Assembly: GCA_964019425.1 (NCBI GenBank)
Contig: OZ025789.1
Span: 248,001-312,000 of the forward strand
Origin: Flectonema sp. DT1601
Taxonomy: Eukaryota > Euglenozoa > Diplonemea > Diplonemida > Diplonemidae
Reading direction: 5' to 3'
DNA: 64,000 bases
The notes under the pieces were generated by a model. That model did not search any database, was not told the DNA's origin, and was given only the letters and a program-made list of their open reading frames with translations. Shown in pieces: positions 20,501-31,168 of this stretch. The first letter of the stretch is position 1, and the number at the start of each line of letters is the position of its first letter. The position numbers and the translations under genes were made by a program.

Positions 20501-22444
20501 GCATCGTTTAGTCGTGCTTAACAGGTGTTGGGAGAGTACAATAGTTGAAAGTGGATTCTGTGTCTGGGGAACTGTGTGTCTCGCAAGATTGGGGATGACG
20601 TGTACTCACAAAAGAGAGCAACGCATCGTTTAGTCGTGCTTAACAGGTGTTGGGAGAGTACAATAGTTGAAAGTGGATTCTGTGTCTGGGGAATTGTGTG
20701 TCTCGCAAGATTGGGGATGACGTGTACTCACAAAAGAGAGCAACGCATCGTTTAGTCGTGCTTAACAGGTGTTGGGAGAGTACAATAGTTGAAAGTGGAT
20801 TCTGTGTCTGGAACTGTGTCTCGCAAGATTGGGGATGACGTGTACTCACAAAAGAGAGCAACGCATCGTTTAGTCGTGCTTAACAGGTGTTGGGAGAGTA
20901 CAATAGTTGAAAGTGGATTCTGTGTCTGGGGAACTGTGTGTCTCGCAAGATTGGGGATGACGTGTACTCACAAAAGAGAGCAACGCATCGTTTAGTCGTG
21001 CTTAACAGGTGTTGGGAGAGTACAATAGTTGAAAGTGGATTCTGTGTCTGGGGAACTGTGTGTCTCGCAAGATTGGGGATGACGTGTACTCACAAAAGAG
21101 AGCAACGCATCGTTTAGTCGTGCTTTACAGGTGTTGGGAGAGTACAATAGTTGAAAGTGGATTCTGTGTCTGGGGAATTGTGTGTCTCGCAAGATTGGGG
21201 ATGACGTGTACTCACAAAAGAGAGCAACGCATCGTTTAGTCGTGCTTAACAGGTGTTGGGAGAGTACAATAGTTGAAAGTGGATTCTGTGTCTGGGGAAC
21301 TGTGTGTCTCGCAAGATTGGGGATGACGTGTACTCACAAAAGAGAGCAACGCATCGTTTAGTCGTGCTTAACAGGTGTTGGGAGAGTACAATAGTTGAAA
21401 GTGGATTCTGTGTCTGGGGAACTGTGTGTCTCGCAAGATTGGGGATGACGTGTACTCACAAAAGAGAGCAACGCATCGTTTAGTCGTGCTTAACAGGTGT
21501 TGGGAGAGTACAATAGTTGAAAGTGGATTCTGTGTCTGGAACTGTGTCTCGCAAGATTGGGGATGACGTGTACTCACAAAAGAGAGCAACGCATCGTTTA
21601 GTCGTGCTTAACAGGTGTTGGGAGAGTACAATAGTTGAAAGTGGATTCTGTGTCTGGAACTGTGTCTCGCAAGATTGGGGATGACGTGTACTCACAAAAG
21701 AGAGCAACGCATCGTTTAGTCGTGCTTAACAGGTGTTGGGAGAGTACAATAGTTGAAAGTGGATTCTGTGTCTGGGGAATTGTGTCTCGCAAGATTGGGG
21801 ATGACGTGTACTCACAAAAGAGAGCAACGCATCGTTTAGTCGTGCTTAACAGGTGTTGGGAGAGTACAATAGTTGAAAGTGGATTCTGTGTCTGGGGAAC
21901 TGTGTGTCTCGCAAGATTGGGGATGACGTGTACTCACAAAAGAGAGCAACGCATCGTTTAGTCGTGCGTTCTTAGGAATCGTGTATTAACAGAAAAAATG
22001 ATATAAAAAGTATTAAAACATACCTTAACCAATAGGGTGTCAGTACAGCTAGAGTGAGCCTGAAGATCAGCCATCATTGTTTGTTCCATTCCACGCTCAA
22101 GATCTCTTCTTTCACCAACTGTAGGACTTCTGATACAGTTCGACTGTTTGATGATTGGTTTTGGTAAACTTTGCACTTTTTATAAATCTTTTTAAAAAAA
22201 AAAAAAAAAAATCACAAACGTCTTCTCTGTCATTTAGTAGCTGGTATACCATTGAGATAAATAGTAACAAGTTGACAGTCAGTTTGAAGTGACCAACCTG
22301 TTTTTGTGGGTTAGATCTCCAGGTTCGTCTAAAGTAACTTACAACTGGAATCCAAGTACCCTCTGGAAGCCAGTATGGGGATGTGTCCCACAAAATCCAT
22401 GCCCCTAATGGGAGGGCTAACATTGTCCTCACGTTTAAACTCAT
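14554..22444 (-). CDS. Small unknown protein whose third intron contains the 122-bp satellite
   Basis: I join 22444..22298 (MSLNVRTMLALPLGAWILWD...), 22143..22024, 15032..14996, 14724..14700 and 14575..14554, all GT-AG and frame-consistent, giving about 116 residues. Exon 2 ends CTGTACTGACACCCTATTGG-TTAAG at a GTATGT donor, and exon 3 (LYWCEVKAIDAY) continues in phase 0 after the acceptor TTAAACTGAACAG. The intron between them is 6,991 bases and almost entirely tandem repeat. The protein has an aromatic N-terminal hydrophobic stretch and Cys residues at CTDTLLVKLYWC, which could suit a small mitochondrial or membrane protein; I do not recognise it. Exons 1-3 are well supported. The last two (25 and 22 bases) are less certain. 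An acceptor ATTCATTCATCAG lies 9 bases before the ATG. Confidence 0.6.
15402..21967. repeat. Minisatellite array, 118/120/122-bp unit, about 54 copies
   Basis: A head-to-tail array of a unit containing GATTGGGGATGACGTGTACT and AGTCGTGCTTAACAGGTGTT. Units come in three lengths, 122, 120 and 118, differing by one GT and by two G in the stretch TCTGGGGAACTGTGTGTCTC. Single-base variants (ACTGTG/ATTGTG, CAACGC/CATCGC) recur in blocks. Only the copy at the left edge is degenerate. Short ORFs inside it repeat without selection on frame and are not genes. The array lies wholly inside an intron of the small gene 14554-22444. Confidence 0.97.
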
Positions 22445-23354
22445 TTCTACCTACTGATGAATGAATCTGGTTGAAAAGAAAAGGTTTAGTTTTAAAAAAA
22501 AAAAAAAAAAAATGAAATGAAATGAAATAATAAAAAATGTGTGTTTTTTTTTTTTTTTTATTGCATACTCGCAACTATATAAACTAATAAGTGAAATCTA
22601 CTACAACAGGCTGTGTCATTATTATTATTTTCATTATTTTCTTGTTTTCAACAAAAAAAAAAAAAAAAAAAAGAATATTCTACCGCAACAAACACAACGG
22701 GAATAATAATCGTGTGGAGACCTATATTTATTTAATCAACTTTTTGAACTTGAAAAAAATAAAATCCCCTCACAAGACTGCCTTTTGGCAAAGGAACCCC
22801 TTAACAGGGAAAAAAAAAGATGTTGCCTTTATTTTTGATCAGGAATTATTCTTGTGAGGAAAAAAAAAAAATTATTCACGATTACCTTACACACATGTCA
22901 GTTATCACACAAAGCAAAAAAAGAAAAGAAAAAAAAAAAATTATGAAATAGCAAACCGAGTCCCTTCCCATTGTCCTCTTCAGTGAAGAGGGTAATAGGA
23001 TAATCGCAGTACCAGACTTGTCATAACTCACACAGAATTATGAGTCTTTTTTGTTATTTGGGCACTAAAACAAGATAATTGTTTCCTTCCAAACGTATCT
23101 ACTTAAGTGAAGGCAAAAGAGGGAAAGAACGGGAGGAAAAAGAAGAAAAAAATCTATATAAAAAAAAAAAAAATAAAAAAAAAGGCTAATATTCTAAGGA
23201 ATGAGTGGAAAAAAGAAAAACAACATATCCCAACATAATATTAAAAAAAAAAAAAAAAGCCCATTCGGATAAAAGCCTTTTACTTAATAAGAATGCCACA
23301 CACAAAAACATCAAAACCAGGGCTCATATAGGGAATTGAACCCGTGCCTTCTGG
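22445..23354. other. Intergenic spacer
   Basis: I see no gene. A/T homopolymers are dense. The minus strand at about 23,345-23,310 resembles a tRNA 3' half (GGGTTCAATTCCC) but has no 5' half. Confidence 0.5.
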
Positions 23355-25328
23355 TTATTCAATTAATTTATTAACAGCAGCTTGTTGAAGAAGTTGCATT
23401 TGTCTGCTGGCGACGTCAGCTGACAATTTTGTAATGTTAGGCAAGCCTTCACTAAGTTGACTTATTTCATCATGAAGGAGAGATGACAATGTGTCTATAT
23501 CAACAAGAGGAGAAGTACTTGAAAGACCTTTGTCAGAAAGAGAAGACAGTAAATCTTGTGATTCCAACAAGATAACACCAAGCCCTTCCAAAGAAACAAC
23601 ACGTGACTCAGTACAGATGCTACCCATAATCTTAGTGTAGTAGTTTGATACAGATCGTAGAAGTGCGATCGTATCCTCAAAACTGTTCGCATCACCAGCT
23701 CTGCTCCAGGCAGCAGCTGCGCTTAGTCCTAACTCTTGACGTTCTAAGTTGCCGAGCATCTCTGTCCATCCTTCGTTTTGAGACATTAATTCCTGTAGGT
23801 CTTCTCTTTTTTTTATGATTTCACGTCGTTTTTGTGTTGTAAAGTGTTTTCTCATTACCTTTGTTCTGTACAAGCTCAAAGTCTCTCCTTCCGATTGTAA
23901 GATCTCTCTCGTAGAGCTCACAGGTTCGGTTCCCGCTTCAGACAAAATTTTCATCAACATTTGGGAACTGCCTTCTGAGATTCTAGCAGTGACTTTTCCA
24001 AGTCGTCGAGGAGAGCTGGTGGTGCTGCAGGTTGTTTTTTTTATATTTTGGATAGAAGGGTGGACATCAACATCCTGTTTCACATTGTTGCTGCTCATCC
24101 CAATTCCGTGTGTGGCGGGAATCGAAGCGGGTGAATCTTCTCTAGTCTGTTTTCTGACATCCTCCACATTCCTAGGAGACTGTACCTTCATTGGTGACAT
24201 AGTACGTGAATGAACAACTTGTTGAGAAAGATGACTAACATCTCCAAGAGACGGTGATTGGATTTTATTATGTTTCGGTACGGGGACTCGACGAGGAGAC
24301 GGTAGCCTCTGATGACCAAATGGTTGCTGTTCTTTGGTAGAAATTAATGATGAGTTAGTCTTCACTGGAGACCGTACTCTTCCTCTTCCAGACAGAGACT
24401 GCATCCTAATATTCGATGACTTTATCTCATCTCCTACAACAGAATGGTGTTGTAACTGACTAGGTGACTGTGCTCTCTTTGGTTGTGAGGTTGCCTGAGA
24501 CATTGATGTCGATTTGATCTCATCAGTCACAGGTCGCTGTTGTGAGGTACGAGTTCCAACTGGTGACTGCACTCTCTTCGGTAGTGAAGTAGATGATTTG
24601 ATTTTATTCACTTGGGGCTTTCGATCACTCACAGGAGATTGTGCTCTTCTTGGTTGTGAGGAAGCCTGAGAAACTGATATCGATTTGATCTCACTTCCTG
24701 CACGTTGAAGTGAAGTACGAATTCCAACTGGTGACTGCGCTCTCTTTGGCTGTGAGTTAGCCTGTTGAGATGGAAGAACTACTTTAGTACTTTCACTTCT
24801 CGCCTGCTGTCGTTGGACAGACTGACGAGCAACTGGAGACTGTGCTCTCTTTGGTTGTGAAACAGCCTGCTGCTTACAATGAGTAGTTTTCAATGGATCG
24901 ATGTGTGTTGTTGTAACCGAAGTATCCATTTTGAGTGATTCTGATTGCGAGTCACTCACAACAGGAGTGTGTTGTAATTGTTTAACAATAACTCTACTAG
25001 GAGACTGTGGACCCTTTGGTTGTGATGACGACTGGTTTACTGTCTGTATCTGACTAGTAGGCTGTACTTCAGTAATGTGTGACGATGGAGGCTTTATCGC
25101 AGGAGGTAAAAACTGTTGTTGAGATAGTTGACTTCCCAACCCTCCCACAGCAGGTGAATAACACTTCAGTTGAATACTTTTCGGAGCCGGAGACAGATCC
25201 CGTCTCTCAGGTTTCCCCTTCCCCAAACCAGAATGAGATGACGAATTTATCGACATTTCTTTTAAGCTTCTCCCAGCTCTGGATGGCGACAGAACACCCG
25301 TACTCCCCCTCGGAGGGCCTGCTTGCAT
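23355..25328 (-). CDS. Ser/Pro-repeat protein with helical C-terminus, possibly augmin subunit 8-like
   Basis: Single exon, 657 residues. Residues 1-420 are low-complexity and basic, with about eleven degenerate copies of a motif around SQPKRAQSPV, each carrying a Ser-Pro flanked by basic residues, as in microtubule-binding, CDK-regulated regions. Residues 450-657 are predicted helical (TLSLYRTKVMRKHF, REDLQELMSQNEGW, SFEDTIALLRSVSNYYTKIM). A basic Ser/Pro N-terminus plus a helical C-terminal domain is the layout of augmin subunit 8 (HAUS8/plant AUG8 and QWRF proteins), which recruits augmin to microtubules. Sequence similarity is too weak to be sure. An acceptor TTGCTCACCAG lies roughly 80 bases upstream of the ATG. 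Confidence 0.6.
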   Translation of the reverse strand: MQAGPPRGSTGVLSPSRAGRSLKEMSINSSSHSGLGKGKPERRDLSPAPKSIQLKCYSPAVGGLGSQLSQQQFLPPAIKPPSSHITEVQPTSQIQTVNQSSSQPKGPQSPSRVIVKQLQHTPVVSDSQSESLKMDTSVTTTHIDPLKTTHCKQQAVSQPKRAQSPVARQSVQRQQARSESTKVVLPSQQANSQPKRAQSPVGIRTSLQRAGSEIKSISVSQASSQPRRAQSPVSDRKPQVNKIKSSTSLPKRVQSPVGTRTSQQRPVTDEIKSTSMSQATSQPKRAQSPSQLQHHSVVGDEIKSSNIRMQSLSGRGRVRSPVKTNSSLISTKEQQPFGHQRLPSPRRVPVPKHNKIQSPSLGDVSHLSQQVVHSRTMSPMKVQSPRNVEDVRKQTREDSPASIPATHGIGMSSNNVKQDVDVHPSIQNIKKTTCSTTSSPRRLGKVTARISEGSSQMLMKILSEAGTEPVSSTREILQSEGETLSLYRTKVMRKHFTTQKRREIIKKREDLQELMSQNEGWTEMLGNLERQELGLSAAAAWSRAGDANSFEDTIALLRSVSNYYTKIMGSICTESRVVSLEGLGVILLESQDLLSSLSDKGLSSTSPLVDIDTLSSLLHDEISQLSEGLPNITKLSADVASRQMQLLQQAAVNKLIE

Positions 25329-25640
25329 AATGTAAACCTCCCTCCCTACTTATCACGGTTTCATAATTTTATACAACACACACACAGATTGAGGTGTTCC
25401 TGGTGAGCAAGTAATAATATTAAATTTTACACGAATTGATACACAACTTTTTTTTCAAAAAAAAAAAAAAATAAGAACAAGAAGAAAATCACTTTTTTTT
25501 TCTTATAAAGAAATAAAAGGACAGTAAAGATACAATAGTACAGTACAAAAAAAACTTTCCATTTTTTTTTATTTTTTTTTTTTCCCCTCCCCGATCAGAA
25601 AATATTATCCAATCCTCGCATCATTTTGAGGATTTTTAGT

Positions 25641-26780
25641 TTAACTGAAGTGTGAGAAGATACAACAACAAAAGACATTTTAAAAAAAAAAAAAAAAAAA
25701 ACATAAAAAAGATTCTCACCATGGTCTCGTTGACATTGCCGACTGCGATCTACGAACACATTTTCCACCAACCAGTTTTGAATCGATCGAGTTTTTTGGT
25801 TTTTCATTTGGAGGAGGTTTTCTTGAAAATCTGCTAATTTTATTACGCTCATTACCGAACAACAATCCGTTTATCTCCGTGGAAGTGTTGTGGACATTAT
25901 TATGTGATTTTCCTCGAGCATCAGCTGGACTGCCGTGAGTAGACACTGTACTTGATGAGAAGTTCTTTTTACATGTTTTTACATTGTCTAAACCATTAGT
26001 AGGAGGGTAACTTGGGTTTGCTGTCGTGTCAAAAGGTGTTGGCTGTCTGTATGACACAACTGGATTACGAAGACGTCCACAAGTCATTGCGGAAACACTT
26101 CTTTTAGAACTTTGATCGTATTGAATTGGTACTTTACTTGACAACTGATTAACAGCTGCACATTGATTTGATTTCTTCTTACTCAAGGTTTCCTGGTAAT
26201 GAGGTGCAGTGTCAACAGCAGGGGGCTTTATAGCTCTTTTGTGACTGCATTCGAACTCCTGAAGTCGTTCAGGGACGACATTCAAGCTGTTAACACCCGA
26301 GACCATGTCAACAACTCTATTAGCTGGTCTTTCTTGTCTTGATCTCACCTGTTCATCTAAGTGATACTTGGTATTGATAAGTTGATCTTGTTTGTGAGTT
26401 CGATAATTCCTGATCGAGGCTTCCTCTGCAAGTTGAACGTCAGCCATTCTCCTCGCTTGAATACTCCGTTCTCGACTCTCCCAATACTGTCTCGTCTCAG
26501 TAACATCTCTAATCGGTGATACGCATGTCAGTTGTTGATTATGACCATTTCCTTTCTTTGTTTGCTTTTCAATAGGTTCTGGAGGATTCATCAGTCTCTT
26601 TGCAGTGAATCCAAGAGTTCTATTTCTTGGATTAATACTCCCCACATCATAAGGCCTAACAGCGATATCTTCTCCTCTGTGAAATAAAGCTCTTCCATCC
26701 TTCCTCTCTCTCTGTCTGCTAAATCCTGATGAGAAATACGAAACACTACTCACCTCTGAAGAGGCAATAGAACGCGGCAT
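25641..26780 (-). CDS. Unknown basic protein, two exons
   Basis: Exon 1 is 26780..25720; it ends AGACCATG at a GTGAGA donor. The acceptor CTTCTCACACTTCAG then adds only four coding bases (25644..25641, completing a Cys codon and a TAA stop), for 354 residues. If the intron is retained the protein ends in Trp instead, so the product barely changes. The sequence is rich in Arg, Asn and Ser with a short charged helical segment near residues 95-150 (RQYWESRERSIQARRMADVQ). No domain is recognised; a cytoskeletal or scaffold role would be a guess. Confidence 0.65.
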
Positions 26781-27734
26781 TTTTAATAAGTTGAGTGCGA
26801 ATAAAACACTTATTAATGAAGTTAATTATGATGATGATGAAAAACTTAAAGACACTGAAGGGTACCACAACGGTAAAAGACTTACCAAAATGAGTTAAGT
26901 GGGAAAAAAAAAAAAAAAAAAAAAATTATTCCATACAGCATCTTTCTTTATAATATAACTATATGTGCATATCACTCAGCAAGAAAATGAAAACAAAAGG
27001 ATCAGGTAAGATGACAGTTAGTTTATGGTCATTACTGCGCCGGACCAGAATAAGGAACATCCAGGAAGTGTAAATAGAGAGGAAGAACGTCAATAGAAAT
27101 TGAAGTTAAATTGAAGTTAAATTTTAATAAATTTCAGTACAGTGTGTGTAAATAAAAGAAAAAGGCCTGATGTGAAGAGAGTGATGGGTTTTTTTTTTTT
27201 TTTTTTTTCCCCCTGGCTTCGTAACATCTCACAACCTAATAAAATATTCATGGGGACTTATTGCAAGTGGGGGAAAAGAAAAACCATTCGGATAAGCCTT
27301 ATATTTTGTTGATCGCAGCTAGTTTTTACTGGCGCACAGGGAAATAGATAACATAACATAATAAAGAACGGCTCTTAATCTGAATAGTTTCTTCTCCGAC
27401 TTCGTTGGTGCAAAAAAAAAAAAAGAGAGAGGGGCGAAAAGGAATGCAATCAAGGGGGGGGTGAAAAAAGATAACATATAGCAGTATCCGTAAAGCCAGT
27501 TTGAAACTGAAAAGCTGAACAGAGATTTACGTGTGCCGCCCTTTAAATTCCGACAACTGAGCACTTCATAACAAACGGATAATTTTATCTCAGAGCGACA
27601 TGCACTGTGATTATGATCAGAGAGCAGCTTGAAAAACTTCAAAGATATGTAAAGGGAGAATAGAGTGAAACTAAGAGGCAGCGGACTACTTCCCCCCTCT
27701 CTGTGGTTTGCTCACTATTTGTTTCCCTGAGAGC

Positions 27735-27766
<32 letters not shown>

Positions 27767-27960
27767 AATTTAGAAAAAAAACATAATATTCTTTTTAATT
27801 ATCGCTTCTGAAGTTCCAGGTGACAAAAAAAACAAAATAAATACATAAATAAACAACAATGCATGATACCTCATCATTAAGACGGAAGTCTTGCACGTGA
27901 CTTTTAAAAGAGAAAAAAAAAAAAGAAGAAAAAGAGTTGTCTTTTTCTTAAACTATTCAG
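26781..27960. other. Intergenic spacer with dispersed-repeat relic
   Basis: No gene is supported. Positions 26,930-27,050 match 28,915-29,125 (shared ACAGCATCTTTCTTTA, AACAAAAG and GGTAAGATGAC blocks). Confidence 0.5.
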
Positions 27961-28013
27961 AAGAGAGTAAATACAGCACTCGTTGATGTTTTGTTTGTGT
28001 TACGAAACCCCGT

Positions 28014-28422
28014 GAGCCGACTGTTTTTACAATACTTGTTCAATGAAAAAAAGAAAAAAAAAAAGAAAGAAAAAAAAACGAAGGAAGGAAAAAAATCTTA
28101 CAAGACCAAAATCGCACGGTACTTTCAAGCAGTGAAATAATAACTTCTCCAGCGCAATAAAAACTTTGGGCAGTTTCAGAGACCCCCCGCGCACTTGAGC
28201 TGACGTTTTCTTCCGCGCTGAAAAAAATATAAAGTACACCGATGCGTGAATTAAATATGAAAGTAGGGTACATTGATTATTATCATTTTTTTATTATTAT
28301 TTTATTTTATTTTTTTGGACGTGAAGGACGGGATAATTGTTTTGAAAATTATTTTATGATACAAATTACACAGGTGGTGGTGACCTACCAAACATATCAA
28401 AACACTCTACTCTCCAGATCAT
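28014..28422 (-). CDS. Candidate small three-exon gene
   Basis: An acceptor CTGGGTTAG at 28440 is followed by an ATG at 28422. Exons 28422..28389, 28217..28102 and about 28034..28014 use GTAGGT/TTTTTTTCAG and GTAAGA/GTAAAAACAG junctions and stay in frame for 56 codons (MIWRVECFDMF..., CLKVPCDFGL, SAHGVS). The middle exon is also open in a second frame (AEENVSSSARGVSETAQSFY), so even the reading frame is not certain. There is no family match. I list it because the splice signals are good. Confidence 0.28.
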
Positions 28423-28439
28423 AGTGTCACTGTCCGATT

Positions 28440-29841
28440 CTAACCCAGTTAGTATAGAAATGAGAAAACTAAAGTACGAATGGAACACGACATAGTATGA
28501 GTTATAATGAAATCGAAAAAAAAAATCTCGTAAAGACAACAAACAAATAATGGTTGGTTGTCGGGGGGCTAAAAATTTCAAAAACCTTTCCTCGGACCAT
28601 ATTCCCCTCAACCAGCTTTATTCAGCGAAGGAAGTGAGGGAGACAACCGCCTTTCCTACTCATCGCGTTTGCCCTTCTCAGCAAAGGGACCACGTCAACA
28701 TAGATAGTTATCAAAATACAAACTGATGACTATGAGGGGTCTGGGAAGTCCGCATCAGTGAGGACCCAATCGCGAAGATTGTAGTTTTATGGTATTGGCT
28801 GGAAGTGATCGACTTCCAGCTCCCACCTTGCCCAGAGGAAAACAGGTTGTAAACAACAAAAGAGAAATGATTTGGGAGAGGAGGAAGGTGAAAAAAAAAG
28901 AAAAACAAAAATTTATTTCCACATACAGCATCTTTCTTTACAATACGACCATATATGTACCACGAAAGAAAACAGAAAAAAAACCCCCAGGAATGTCCAA
29001 AGCATTATAATTGCATTGAGGGCTTACCGAAAAATTTTAGAAAAGCACACAGCCATATCACTCAACAAGAATTGAAAACAAAAGTATCGGGTAAGATGAC
29101 GTCAGTTTAAGGAGTCAAAAGCTGTGTCGGCAGTAAAAAAAATAAAAAAAAACTGGAAAACGTGACCTTACTAAATGAAAATACGCTATTTGTGTTTTAT
29201 CTCATATGTAAAGTTCGATTATCTTTAAGAAGTCAACGTAGTGGTTGTTATGAAGAGGGGCAGGAGGAGGAGAACAATATTTGCGAATGAAATATCACTA
29301 ACAAATTAAAAAAGATGTGTGTAAGTAACAAACTAACAAGAAAGAGAAACGAAGGAAGAAAGAAGAAGAAGGGGAGAGGGGAATCAACAATTAGCCACAA
29401 ACAAAATTAAAAAGAAATTCCTCGGTCGATTCAACTCCAAAACACTTTGTCGATAGTTTTTCACTTTTCTAGTACATCAGTATCAGTTGGTTCTTATTCA
29501 GATAAAGAATTGTTCATCTACCTGTTCTTCGTGCTCGTGTGTTTTATCTTTTTTTAATGTTCCATTGTAAAGCTACCAATATCAACATGTCGAGTGAAGC
29601 AACCCTCTGATTGGAAAACACAAGTCTCCAGTTTTGATAATTAATTCTATATTTTATATAGCGATGAGCTTGTGTCTATTTTGATACATTCTTCACCACC
29701 ACCAACCTGTTTACTATAAACTCACGTCGTGAAAACAATTCGTTATTATGAATTGATTTGATTTGTTATAATTTGAACGAGACACGTAAAAAATAAATAT
29801 TTAATTTGAGAAGCTGAGCAGTTTTTTGTCATTCGATCATT

Positions 29842-29874
<33 letters not shown>

Positions 29875-29878
29875 GATT
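28440..29878. other. Intergenic spacer with repeat relics
   Basis: It contains a relic shared with 62.9-63.7 kb (28,595-28,765), a perfect 8-bp hairpin CTGGAAGT/ACTTCCAG at 28,799-28,819, and the relic shared with 26.9 kb. Short exon-like stretches near 29,540-29,710 could not be assembled into a gene. A run of about 31 T lies at 29,843-29,873. Confidence 0.45.
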
Positions 29879-30449
29879 TCACGTTTCACCAGATATAGCA
29901 TAAGTTTGTTGTGCTGGTGACAGTAGCGGAGATTCGCCCATCGCGGAGCTTTCACATCTCCCTGAAATGTTTGGATGGCCGTCACTGACTTCTAATTTTT
30001 CATAATGAAGAGCGGGATCAACAAACAAATATCGTGGTTGAGATAAAACCCATCTGTTAACTTTAGCTCTCTTCCTTCCTAATATATCCTCATTCAGTGC
30101 AGGTGAAGATCTCATTGCCGCAATGGTTGCCGCGGATGCCACTTTCGGTAACTCAGCTATACTCGATTTCTCAGAGGGAGATTTCTCTGGGACGAGAAGA
30201 GTATCTTTGGGTGGGACAAGTTGTTCTTGAGGAGCTGCTTCACAAGATTTATTTTTTTTCTTCTTTTTTCGCCGAGCTTTCCTTGATGAATTTGTGCGTT
30301 CTGTATATTCATCATGCTGTTTTGTATTTAATATTAGACAACAGAATTTATATACAAAAACAACAGTTTCCCCACTCCTAATTGTTACATACACTAGTGA
30401 GAGTGAGTTCTTTTGTTAACTTTCGCCGAGTCTTTGCATCTCCGTTCAT
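29879..30449 (-). CDS. Small basic unknown protein, two exons
   Basis: Exons 30449..30393 and 30316..29879 encode 164 residues. Exon 1 reads MNGDAKTRRKLTKELTLTS and ends at a GTATGT donor; exon 2 begins after AATACAAAACAG in phase 0 (HDEYTERTNSSRKARR). A poly-Lys stretch (KKKKKNKS) follows and looks like a nuclear localisation signal. The C-terminal half (ILGRKRAKVNRWVLSQPRYL, then FVDPALHYEKLE) is more ordered. No family is recognised. An acceptor ACCAATCAG lies 18 bases before the ATG. Confidence 0.6.
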
Positions 30450-31168
30450 GATTTCGACCCACGCATCCTGATTGGTTTTTTTTGTTTTAAATGAAATACT
30501 CAGAAACATCACAATGTTTTAAAAATGACAGTTTAAGTTTTCATACCGTTGTGGCTGCCGGGTTCTTCGTCTTCGAACCCAGGCACCCCATCTACTTGTC
30601 ACAATCAGTAATAAGAAAGGATCGTCCTATTTTCCCTGTGATGATAAATATAAAGTAATTGACTTTAACTTAAACTTTACATTTCTGTCAGGAAACCGGC
30701 AAGAACACTCAACAAAGGAACGTCGTGTTTTCCCTGTGATGGTGAAAAAAATGATGATTATATATAAATCAGTTTCTTCTTTTTTACGAATTTTTTTTTT
30801 TTTATTTTATTTTATTTTTTTTTTTTTTTGTCGAAGTCAAAGCATTGGAGGGTATCAGTATTTCAATACCGCAGCTGTTAAGAAGTAGTCCTCTAACCGA
30901 CCAGAAGAAAACGCTGACACAACTCGGAAGTATTTTTTTTTTTTTTAAAATCACTTTTTTTTTTTATTTCGTTTTTTTATTTCGTTTTTTTTTTTTTTTT
31001 TTTTCCAATGGCGAAGAACAATTGTGGCGGCATAACCAATATATAAAACGCTTTTTTGTGTGCTTTTTTTATTTTTTTTTTATTTTTTTTTTCTGGTTGC
31101 ACACGAAACAAAAGCGTGAGAATCGGTTCAAATTTTCAAAGAAGAAAAAAAACAAAACAAAAAGTCCC
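30450..31168. other. Intergenic spacer with repeat relics
   Basis: No gene. It holds a hairpin GGGTTC/GAACCC at 30,580-30,600, two copies of an AGGA-CGTC-TTTTCCCTGTGATG block (30,617 and 30,716), and a weak copy of dispersed repeat A at 31,005-31,140. Confidence 0.45.

Noticed and set aside
15443-21961. 62-115-codon ORFs in the 122-bp array
   Set aside because: Same reason: unit lengths 118, 120 and 122 shift the frame differently and the ORFs merely reflect long stop-free unit frames.
15402-21967. CRISPR-like array
   Set aside because: The whole unit repeats with no unique spacers, in a eukaryotic intron.
23310-23345. tRNA gene (minus strand) suggested by GGGTTCAATTCCC
   Set aside because: No D-arm or 5' acceptor strand pairs with it; upstream is the coding end of the S/P-repeat gene.
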